From contig CANGZO010000080.1 in NCBI GenBank assembly GCA_947458305.1, forward strand, positions 1 through 9,644: 9,644 nt of DNA, read 5' to 3'. The position numbers and the translations under genes were made by a program. This stretch comes from Comamonadaceae bacterium (GTDB taxonomy: Bacteria; Pseudomonadota; Gammaproteobacteria; Burkholderiales; Burkholderiaceae_C). Of the stretch, positions 1 through 6,610 are shown piece by piece. The notes beneath the pieces are model-generated. The model ran no database searches, was not told where the DNA came from, and was given only the letters and a program-made list of their open reading frames with translations. How positions within the stretch are numbered: the stretch's first letter is position 1; the number at the start of each line of letters is the position of its first letter.

Positions 1-1
1 C

Positions 2-388
2 GATTTGGCCCAGCTCGTGGCTGACACGGTCAAAACCCGCGAGCCGGGCCAGAACCCTGCAACGCGGACATTTCAGGCTTTTCGGATTTTCATCAACGCA
101 GAGCTTGCGGAGCTTGAACAAGCGCTAGAGGCCAGCTTGCAGGTCATGGCGCCGGGCGCGCGACTGGTGGTGATCAGTTTTCATTCGCTCGAAGACCGCA
201 TCGTCAAGCAGTTCATGGCCAAGCATGCCAAAGAAGTGGTGGACCGCCGTGTGCCCTTTGCCGAGCCGGTCAAAATGCGTTTGAAGCTGTGCGGTCGGAT
301 TCGCCCCAGCGAGGCAGAGGTGCGCGGCAACCCCCGTTCGCGCAGCGCCATCATGCGCATGGCAGAGCGTACCGAGGTGCCCGCATGA
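2..388 (+). CDS. rsmH: 16S rRNA (cytosine(1402)-N(4))-methyltransferase RsmH, C-terminal part (5' truncated by window)
   Basis: RsmH (formerly MraW) uses S-adenosylmethionine to methylate N4 of C1402 in the decoding centre of 16S rRNA, in the cytoplasm. The frame is open from base 2, and about 128 C-terminal residues of a protein of roughly 310 aa are visible. Seen here are the family signatures RIFINAELAELEQAL, the core motif VVISFHSLEDRIVKQF (about residues 58-73 of the visible part), and the C-terminal block GNPRSRSAIMRMAER. The AdoMet-binding N-terminal half and the true start lie upstream of the window, so the TTG at base 5 is not a start. The stop TGA (386-388) overlaps the ftsL start as ATGA. 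Position directly before ftsL is the usual dcw arrangement. Nothing suggests damage. Confidence 0.97.
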   Translation, partial: DLAQLVADTVKTREPGQNPATRTFQAFRIFINAELAELEQALEASLQVMAPGARLVVISFHSLEDRIVKQFMAKHAKEVVDRRVPFAEPVKMRLKLCGRIRPSEAEVRGNPRSRSAIMRMAERTEVPA

Positions 389-714
389 TGCGCCTGAGCA
401 TGCTCTTGCTGATCGCCACGGTGGGCAGCGCCTTGTGGTTGGTGCACAGCCATTACGAGTCCAGGCGCTTGTTCATGGCGCTGGAATCCGCACGCAAAGA
501 AAACCAGCGCATTGAGGTGGACCTGGACCGCATGGAAGTCGAGCGGCGTGCACAAACCACGCCCTTGCGTGTGGAACAAATCGCGCGTCAGCAATTGCAA
601 ATGCGCAACGTCTCTCCGGCCATCACCCAATATGTGACCACAACAGGCGCGGTCAATCCGGCCGTGCCGGTGAAAACCCCCGGCGCTCCGGCCACCAGCG
701 GAGCCGTCCGATGA
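385..714 (+). CDS. ftsL: cell division protein FtsL
   Basis: FtsL is a small bitopic inner-membrane protein. It forms the FtsQLB complex and helps switch on FtsWI at the septum. The product is 109 aa (E. coli FtsL is about 121). Visible are an almost absent cytoplasmic tail (Met-Met-Arg), one transmembrane segment at about residues 4-21 (LSMLLLIATVGSALWLV), a periplasmic coiled-coil stretch at about 30-75 rich in E, R, Q and L, and a Pro/Ala/Thr/Val-rich tail at about 85-109. Start ATG 385 overlaps the rsmH stop by 4 bases, with GAGG at 374-377 spaced 7 bases upstream; ATG 388 is less well spaced. The frame stays open upstream to a GTG at 289, discussed as a finding. Sequence conservation in FtsL is low, so the call rests on size, topology and position between rsmH and ftsI. 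Confidence 0.93.
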   Translation: MMRLSMLLLIATVGSALWLVHSHYESRRLFMALESARKENQRIEVDLDRMEVERRAQTTPLRVEQIARQQLQMRNVSPAITQYVTTTGAVNPAVPVKTPGAPATSGAVR

Positions 715-2450
715 ACCGCGGTCGCAGTGTGCAGCTCAGCTCCAGCCCTTTGCTGGCCAGCAAGACGCCGGTTTGGCGCAGCAAACTGATCGTCGCCTTG
801 ATGGCTTTGGGGTTCACCGGCTTGGTGGGTCGCGCCGCGCATGTGCAGGTCATTGACAATGACTTTTTCATCCGGCAGGGTGAGGTGCGTTTTGCCCGAA
901 CCTTGACCTTGCCCGCCAACCGTGGTCGCGTGCTGGACCGCAATGGCGTGTTGTTGGCCTCTAGCGTGCCTGCTCCCAGCATTTGGGCCAACCCGGAAGA
1001 CTTGGAACGCGATCCGGTCAAACTCCGCCAGTTGGCCAAATTGCTGGGCATGGCGCCAGCTGAGTTAGAGGACAAGCTCAAGAACGAAGAAAAAACCTTT
1101 GTGTGGCTGCGCCGCCAGATGGACGAGTCGGTGGTCAAAGAGATTCGGGCACTGAACATCAAGGGTGTGTACGACATCAAGGAGTACAAGCGCCTGTACC
1201 CCGAGGGTGAGGCTGCAGCGCACATCGTCGGCTTTACCAACGTCGAAGACAAAGGCCAAGAAGGCGTTGAGCTGATCTTTCAAAAGCAGTTGGCAGGTCA
1301 AGCGGGTTCCAGGCGCGTGATCAAGGACCGCTTGGGCCGCGTGGTCGAGGCGGTGGGCGAGACTGTGCCGCCCGTGGATGGCCAAGACCTGCAACTGAGC
1401 ATCGACAGCAAAGTCCAGTTTTATGCCTACCAAACCTTGCGCGATGCGGTGGCGCAGCACAAGGCCAAGGCGGGCAGTGTGGTGGTGCTGGACGCGCAAA
1501 CCGGTGAAATTTTGGCTTTGGCCAATTACCCCAGCTATTCGCCAGACAAGCGCGGCAACCTGACGGGCGAGCAGTTGCGCAATCGGGCCTTGACCGACAG
1601 CTTTGAGCCTGGCTCGACCATGAAGCCCTTCACGGTGGCCTTGGCGCTGCAGCAAGGGCTGGTCAAGCCCGAAACACCGATCCAGACCGCTCCGGGCAAG
1701 ATCACCATCACCGGCTCCACCATCAGCGATGTGCACGCTTATGGGGTGTTGACGGTCAACGAGGTCATCCAAAAGTCCAGCAACGTGGGCACGGTGAAGA
1801 TGGCCATGCAATTGCAGCCCCGTGAAATGTGGGAGATGTTTGCAGACCTGGGTTTTGGCCAAAAGCCGCAGCTGCCTTTCCCAGGTGTGGTCAGCGGTCG
1901 GCTGCGTCCATACAAGACTTGGCGTCCGGTCGAACAAGCCACCATGAGCTACGGCTACGGCGTGTCCAGCAGTTTGTTTCAGGTGGCCCGTGCTTACACG
2001 GTGTTTGCGCGTGATGGCGAAATCGTGCCCGCCACCCTCATGAAAACCACGCAGCCCGCAGTGGGCACGCGCGTGTACAGCCCGGAGCATGCCGTTGCCA
2101 TGCGCAAGATGCTGCAAATGGCTTCGGGCCCTGGCGGCACCGGTCAAAAGGCCCAGACCATGGGTTACTCGGTGGGCGGCAAGTCAGGCACTGCACGCAA
2201 GCAAGAGGGCAAGGGCTACGCCAGCAAAAAATACAGAGGTTTCTTCGTCGGCATTGCCCCGATTGACCAGCCGCGCATTGTGGTGGCGGTGATGATCGAT
2301 GAGCCTTCCAATGGGGTGTATTACGGCGGTGCCGTGGCCGCGCCCGTGTTCAGCCAGACGGTGCAGCAGACATTGCGTTTGATGGGCGTGCAGCCTGATA
2401 TGGCCGTCAAACCGCAAATCGTGGCCAAAGCGGTGGAGGAGTCGTTCTGA
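711..2450 (+). CDS. ftsI: septal peptidoglycan D,D-transpeptidase FtsI (PBP3)
   Basis: FtsI is a class B penicillin-binding protein that crosslinks septal peptidoglycan in the periplasm as the partner of FtsW. Length is 579 aa, close to E. coli FtsI (588). Order of parts: short basic cytoplasmic tail; one membrane anchor at about 25-42 (KLIVALMALGFTGLVG); PBP dimerisation/pedestal domain beginning near RGRVLDRNG (71-79); then the transpeptidase domain. All three catalytic motifs are present: SxxK as S302-T-M-K305 (acyl-enzyme serine S302), SxN as S356-S-N358, and KSGT at 491-494. Start ATG 711 overlaps the ftsL stop (ATGA), with CGGAG at 699-703 upstream. It sits between its activator ftsL and the mur genes. 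A beta-lactam target by family knowledge; nothing is missing or broken. Confidence 0.98.
   Translation: MNRGRSVQLSSSPLLASKTPVWRSKLIVALMALGFTGLVGRAAHVQVIDNDFFIRQGEVRFARTLTLPANRGRVLDRNGVLLASSVPAPSIWANPEDLERDPVKLRQLAKLLGMAPAELEDKLKNEEKTFVWLRRQMDESVVKEIRALNIKGVYDIKEYKRLYPEGEAAAHIVGFTNVEDKGQEGVELIFQKQLAGQAGSRRVIKDRLGRVVEAVGETVPPVDGQDLQLSIDSKVQFYAYQTLRDAVAQHKAKAGSVVVLDAQTGEILALANYPSYSPDKRGNLTGEQLRNRALTDSFEPGSTMKPFTVALALQQGLVKPETPIQTAPGKITITGSTISDVHAYGVLTVNEVIQKSSNVGTVKMAMQLQPREMWEMFADLGFGQKPQLPFPGVVSGRLRPYKTWRPVEQATMSYGYGVSSSLFQVARAYTVFARDGEIVPATLMKTTQPAVGTRVYSPEHAVAMRKMLQMASGPGGTGQKAQTMGYSVGGKSGTARKQEGKGYASKKYRGFFVGIAPIDQPRIVVAVMIDEPSNGVYYGGAVAAPVFSQTVQQTLRLMGVQPDMAVKPQIVAKAVEESF
2435..2441 (+). 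promoter_or_regulatory. ribosome binding site of murE
   Basis: GGAGGAG lies inside the last codons of ftsI, 8 bases before ATG 2450. The ATG shares its A with the ftsI stop (TGATG). This fixes the murE start and suggests coupled or re-initiating translation. Confidence 0.75.
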
Positions 2451-3994
2451 TGCAGACCTTGCACAGCGCTTCTCAAGCCGCCTCTTGGTTGCGCTCGCGC
2501 GTGACCGGCGCGCTGCGAACCGACAGCCGCCAGGTGCAACAAGGCGATGCGTTCATCGCGTGGCCAGGTGCGGCCACCGACGGTCGTCGATTTTTGGCAC
2601 AAGCTTTGGCGCAAGGGGCCAGTGCTTGCTTGATGGAAGAAGAAGGCCGTGCCCCTTGGCTGAGCTCTTTGCAGGACGAAGTCAGCACCGACAAACTCGC
2701 CTGCATGCCCCAGCTCAAGACCCAAACAGGCTGGGTGGCTGATGCTTACTATGAGCAGCCCAGCCATGCTTTGCAGGTGTTGGCGGTCACGGGCACCAAT
2801 GGCAAAACATCGACCGCTTGGTGGTTGGCGCAGGCCTTGTCCTCTGCTGTTTTAGAAAAGTCCTGTGCCCTGATGGGAACCTTGGGTGTGGGGCGTATTC
2901 CCCATTTGGTATCGACCGGCATGACCACCCCTGACCCGGTGTTGGTGCAGCAAGAGTTCCGCGCCATGGCCGACGCCGGCGTCACCCATTGCGCCATCGA
3001 AGCTTCGTCCATCGGTTTGGCCGAACACCGACTCAACGGTACACAGATCCGCGTGGCGGTGTTCACCAATTTCACCCAAGACCACTTGGACTACCACGCC
3101 GACATGGGGCAGTACTGGTCTGCCAAAGCCGCGCTGTTCAGTTGGCCTGGTTTGCAGGCGGCGGTCATCAACACCGACGATGCACAGGGTGCCCTTTTGG
3201 CGCGCCAGTTACAAGGCGGCCATTTGGACGTTTGGACGTGTTCAAGGCAAGGGTCTGCACGTTTGCAAGCCCGCACTTTGCAAAGCGCCGACGGCTTGGC
3301 TTTTGAGGTGATGGAAGGCGATGCGGTGCAGACGTTGCGCACCGACTTGATGGGTGACTACAACATCGACAACCTGCTGGGTGTCATCGGCAGTTTGCGT
3401 GCTTTGGGGATTGACTTGGCGCAGGCCGTTCAAGCTTGCGCGCACTTGAGCGCAGTACCTGGCCGCATGCAACGAGTTCGGCTGGGCCAAGAGCCGTCCC
3501 TGCAAGCCGGTGTGGATGCCGGCTTGCCCCTTGTGTTGGTCGATTACGCGCACACACCCGATGCCATCGTTCATGCCTTGTCGGCGCTGCGGTCCCAGGC
3601 CGTCCTGCGCGGTGGCCAGTTGTGGTGTGTACTGGGTTGCGGCGGTGACCGCGATGCGCTCAAGCGCCCCTTGATGGCAGCAGCTGCAGAGGCATCTGCC
3701 GATCAGGTGATGTTGACCAGCGACAACCCCCGCACTGAATCACCTGAGGCGATTTTGGCGGCCATGGTCGCAGGGCTTAAGCGTCCGACACACGCCAGGG
3801 TGCAAGTGGACCGCGCCTTGGCCATTGCCCAAGTTCTGGCTCAGGCTGCGCCACAAGATGTGGTCTTGGTGGCGGGCAAAGGCCACGAGACTGAACAAGA
3901 GATCATGGGCGTGCGCCATCCTTTTTCGGATGTGGCGCATGTTCGCGAGGCCTTGCAGCAACGCGCAGCACAGCCTCAAGGGGTGGCCGCATGA
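2450..3994 (+). CDS. murE: UDP-N-acetylmuramoyl-L-alanyl-D-glutamate--2,6-diaminopimelate ligase MurE
   Basis: MurE is a cytoplasmic ATP-dependent ligase that adds the third residue to UDP-MurNAc-L-Ala-D-Glu. Length is 514 aa (E. coli 495). The N-terminal UDP-binding domain has the TDSRQVQQGDAFIA motif. The central ATPase domain has GTNGKTST at 115-122 (P-loop Lys119), the FTNFTQDHLDYH motif, and the carbamylatable lysine K226 in YWSAK. The C-terminal domain has GCGGDRD at 396-402, DNPR at 425-428 and AGKGHE at 475-480. DNPR is the known meso-diaminopimelate recognition motif, so the substrate is predicted to be meso-DAP rather than lysine. The start overlaps the ftsI stop by 1 base; the end overlaps murF by 4. 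The domain boundary around residues 65-110 is somewhat longer than in E. coli, without obvious consequence. Confidence 0.98.
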   Translation: MQTLHSASQAASWLRSRVTGALRTDSRQVQQGDAFIAWPGAATDGRRFLAQALAQGASACLMEEEGRAPWLSSLQDEVSTDKLACMPQLKTQTGWVADAYYEQPSHALQVLAVTGTNGKTSTAWWLAQALSSAVLEKSCALMGTLGVGRIPHLVSTGMTTPDPVLVQQEFRAMADAGVTHCAIEASSIGLAEHRLNGTQIRVAVFTNFTQDHLDYHADMGQYWSAKAALFSWPGLQAAVINTDDAQGALLARQLQGGHLDVWTCSRQGSARLQARTLQSADGLAFEVMEGDAVQTLRTDLMGDYNIDNLLGVIGSLRALGIDLAQAVQACAHLSAVPGRMQRVRLGQEPSLQAGVDAGLPLVLVDYAHTPDAIVHALSALRSQAVLRGGQLWCVLGCGGDRDALKRPLMAAAAEASADQVMLTSDNPRTESPEAILAAMVAGLKRPTHARVQVDRALAIAQVLAQAAPQDVVLVAGKGHETEQEIMGVRHPFSDVAHVREALQQRAAQPQGVAA

Positions 3995-5439
3995 ACATGG
4001 TGCACACCCCCATGGGCTTGAAGCTCGAGTCGGCCTTGGCTTGGTTGAGCGGTGCTCGCGGCGTCAACCTGCAATCTGTTGTGGCCGACCGTGTGCACAC
4101 CGACAGCCGCAGTTTGCGAGCGGGCGATGTGTTTGTCGCCTTGCGCGGAGAGCGGTTTGATGGCAACCAGTTCATCGCCCAAGCCAAGGCGCAAGGCGCT
4201 GTGGCCGTGGTGTGTGAGGCCTCTGGCGAAGCCGAGGCTGCAGCCCAGGGTTTGCCTGCCTTGCTGGTGCCAGACGCCCGTTTGGCTTTGGGGGAATTGG
4301 CGGCGGGTTGGCGTGCACAGTTTGATTTGCCTGTGATCGCAGTGACCGGCAGCAATGGCAAAACCACTGTGACCCAAATGATCGCGGCCATTTTGCGTGC
4401 GCATGTGGGGGTCGATGCCTTGTCAACGCAGGGCAACTTGAACAACGACATTGGCGTGCCCTTGACCTTGCTCAATTTGCGCGCTCACCACCGCATGGCG
4501 GTGGTGGAGTTGGGCATGAACCACCCGGGCGAGATCGCCTATTTGGCCCAGTTGACCAAGCCCACGGTGGCCCTGGTCAACAACGCGCAGCGTGAACACC
4601 AAGAATTCATGGGAACCGTCGAGGCCGTGGCACTTGAAAACGGTGCGGCTTTGTCGTCGCTGCCCAACCAAGGTGTGGCGGTTTACCCTGCCGATGAAAG
4701 TTACACCCCGGTTTGGCAAAACCAGTCGGGCACACGCGCACAACACACGTTCGCCATGGGCCACGGCGATGGGGCAGCCGATGTTCGGGCGGCCGTGGTG
4801 GTTTGGCAATCCGGTGCTTGGCAATTCACCCTCAAAACCCCGGTGGGCACAGCCCCTGTCCGCTTGCACATCGCGGGTCGACACAATGTCAAAAATGCTT
4901 TGGCTGCCAGTGCATGCGCTTTGGCCGCTGGCGTGCCACTGGAGGCCGTTGCGCAGGGTTTGCAAGCTTTTGAACCTGTCAAGGGCCGATCCAGGGCTTT
5001 GCTGCTTCACACCTCTGCGGGTGAAATCACTTTGGTCGATGACACCTACAACGCCAACCCCGATTCGGTGCGTGCGGCGATCGATGTGCTGACCGAACTG
5101 CCTTCCCCGCGCTTGTTGGTGTTGGGTGACATGGGCGAGGTCGGTGACCAAGGGCCGGCATTCCATGCCGAAGTGGGTGCCTACGCTGCCGAATGCGGTA
5201 TTGAGGCTTTCTACACCTTGGGTGACTTGTGTCTGCACGCAGGCCAAGCTTTTGGTGCGGCACAACACTTTGACAACATGGACAGCCTGTTGGCCGCTGT
5301 TGCAAGTCACGCTGTGGAATTTCAAAGCATTGTCGTCAAAGGCTCCCGTTTCATGAAGATGGAGCGCGTGGTGGAGGCCCTGCAGGCCCTTGCCAACGGA
5401 CAAGAACACAACAAAAAAGGGGAGGCCCATGCTGCTTAG
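3991..5439 (+). CDS. murF: UDP-N-acetylmuramoyl-tripeptide--D-alanyl-D-alanine ligase MurF
   Basis: MurF adds the D-Ala-D-Ala dipeptide, the last cytoplasmic ligase step in making UDP-MurNAc-pentapeptide. Length is 482 aa (E. coli about 452). Visible: N-terminal TDSRSLRAGDVFVALRGERF; P-loop GSNGKTT at 120-126 (Lys124); NNDIGVPLTLL; NNAQREHQEF at 197-206; DDTYNANP at 350-357; LGDMGE at 378-383; and VKGSR near the C-terminus. Start ATG 3991 overlaps the murE stop by 4 bases, with AAGGGG at 3978-3983 seven bases upstream; a second ATG lies at 3997. One oddity: where most Mur ligases have the carbamylated lysine (AKGE-like context after the REH/H block), this protein reads L215-E216-N217-G218. 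The overlap with mraY is 11 bases. Confidence 0.97.
   Translation: MNMVHTPMGLKLESALAWLSGARGVNLQSVVADRVHTDSRSLRAGDVFVALRGERFDGNQFIAQAKAQGAVAVVCEASGEAEAAAQGLPALLVPDARLALGELAAGWRAQFDLPVIAVTGSNGKTTVTQMIAAILRAHVGVDALSTQGNLNNDIGVPLTLLNLRAHHRMAVVELGMNHPGEIAYLAQLTKPTVALVNNAQREHQEFMGTVEAVALENGAALSSLPNQGVAVYPADESYTPVWQNQSGTRAQHTFAMGHGDGAADVRAAVVVWQSGAWQFTLKTPVGTAPVRLHIAGRHNVKNALAASACALAAGVPLEAVAQGLQAFEPVKGRSRALLLHTSAGEITLVDDTYNANPDSVRAAIDVLTELPSPRLLVLGDMGEVGDQGPAFHAEVGAYAAECGIEAFYTLGDLCLHAGQAFGAAQHFDNMDSLLAAVASHAVEFQSIVVKGSRFMKMERVVEALQALANGQEHNKKGEAHAA
5419..5425 (+). promoter_or_regulatory. strong ribosome binding site of mraY
   Basis: GGGGAGG, preceded by a run of A (5413-5418), ends 3 bases before ATG 5429 inside the end of murF. 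It supports ATG 5429 as the mraY start rather than the further upstream in-frame start at 5390, which would add a hydrophilic 13-residue tail read from murF codons. Confidence 0.7.
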
Positions 5440-6607
5440 TTTGGCCCAGTGGCTGCAAAGTTTGTCGCCTGAGTGGGGCTTTTTGCGCATTTTTCAATAC
5501 ATCACCTTCCGTGCCGTGATGGCAGCGATGACCGCTTTGCTGATTGGTTTGGCCGCAGGGCCATGGGTCATTCGGCGCTTGACCTCACTGAAGATCGGTC
5601 AGCCCATCCGCGGCTATGGCATGGAATCGCATTTGTCCAAAAGCGGCACACCCACCATGGGTGGCGTGTTGATTTTGTTGTCGATCGCCATCGCCACTTT
5701 GCTGTGGTTTGACCTGTCTAACCGCTTTGTCTGGATCGTGCTCATCGTCACCTTGGGGTTCGGTGCGATTGGCTGGGTCGATGATTGGCGCAAAGTGGTC
5801 AACAAAGACCCAGAGGGCATGCGTTCACGCGAGAAATACTTCTGGCAATCGGTGGTCGGCCTGCTGGCAGCCTTGTACCTGGTGTTCAGCATCTCTGAAA
5901 GTTCCAATGCACGGGTGTTGGATCTTTTTATGCAGTGGGTCATGTCTGGCTTTGATGTGAACCTGCCGACCCAAGCGGGCTTGCAAGTGCCTTTCTTCAA
6001 GGAGATCAACTACCCCTTGGGCGTGTTGGGCTTCGTGGTGCTGACGTACCTCGTGATCGTAGGCTCAAGCAACGCTGTCAATTTGACCGATGGCCTGGAC
6101 GGCCTGGCCATCATGCCGGTGGTGATGGTGGGCTCGGCCTTGGGTGTTTTTGCTTACGTGACAGGCAGCTCTGTTTTTTCCAAGTATCTGTTTTTGCCGC
6201 ACATTCCTGGGTCGGGCGAACTCTTGATCTTTTGCGCCGCGATGGCGGGTGCGGGCTTGGCCTTTTTGTGGTTCAACACCTATCCTGCCCAAGTCTTCAT
6301 GGGGGATGTGGGGGCCTTGGCCTTGGGCGCAGCCCTGGGCACCATCGCGGTGATCGTGCGCCAAGAAATCGTGCTGGCCATCATGGGGGGCATCTTTGTG
6401 GTGGAGGCCTTGTCGGTGATGGCACAGGTGGCCTACTTCAAGTACACCAAGAAAAAATACGGTGAAGGTCGGCGCATCTTGAAGATGGCCCCTTTGCACC
6501 ACCACTTCGAAAAGAGTGGATGGAAAGAAACGCAAGTCGTCGTGCGTTTCTGGATCATCACCATGCTCTTGTGTTTGGTCGGCCTGTCGACCTTGAAGCT
6601 GAGGTAA
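5429..6607 (+). CDS. mraY: phospho-N-acetylmuramoyl-pentapeptide-transferase MraY
   Basis: MraY is a polytopic inner-membrane enzyme. It transfers phospho-MurNAc-pentapeptide from UDP to undecaprenyl phosphate, giving lipid I. Length is 392 aa, with about ten hydrophobic segments, longer than the 360 aa of E. coli and as I recall typical of Burkholderiales. Catalytic and signature residues seen: D118-D119 in WVDDWRK (Mg-binding aspartates), NLTDGLDGLA from N218, D293 in FMGDVGAL, and the HHH motif H357-H359 in APLHHHFE. SKSGTPTMGG near the N-terminus is also a family hallmark. Start ATG 5429 was chosen for its GGGGAGG Shine-Dalgarno; the first 11 bases overlap murF. The stop TAA is followed by a 3-base gap to murD, the only non-overlapping junction in the window. 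Confidence 0.98.
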   Translation: MLLSLAQWLQSLSPEWGFLRIFQYITFRAVMAAMTALLIGLAAGPWVIRRLTSLKIGQPIRGYGMESHLSKSGTPTMGGVLILLSIAIATLLWFDLSNRFVWIVLIVTLGFGAIGWVDDWRKVVNKDPEGMRSREKYFWQSVVGLLAALYLVFSISESSNARVLDLFMQWVMSGFDVNLPTQAGLQVPFFKEINYPLGVLGFVVLTYLVIVGSSNAVNLTDGLDGLAIMPVVMVGSALGVFAYVTGSSVFSKYLFLPHIPGSGELLIFCAAMAGAGLAFLWFNTYPAQVFMGDVGALALGAALGTIAVIVRQEIVLAIMGGIFVVEALSVMAQVAYFKYTKKKYGEGRRILKMAPLHHHFEKSGWKETQVVVRFWIITMLLCLVGLSTLKLR

Positions 6608-6610
6608 ACC

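Noticed and set aside
1065..2147. 360-aa open frame on the - strand inside ftsI
   Set aside because: His/Leu/Gln-rich composition with no motif or plausible ribosome binding site noted; it is a mirror of ftsI codon bias.
5390..5428. Upstream in-frame start for mraY adding 13 residues
   Set aside because: The extra residues are hydrophilic, come from murF codons in another frame, and the start lacks the GGGGAGG site that precedes ATG 5429.
4423..5490. 355-aa open frame on the - strand across murF and the mraY start
   Set aside because: No recognisable domain; it crosses a conserved gene junction and is explained by codon bias of murF.
6608..6610. Promoter or terminator between mraY and murD
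   Set aside because: The gap is only 3 bases and no hairpin with a T-run is visible around it; the cluster reads through.
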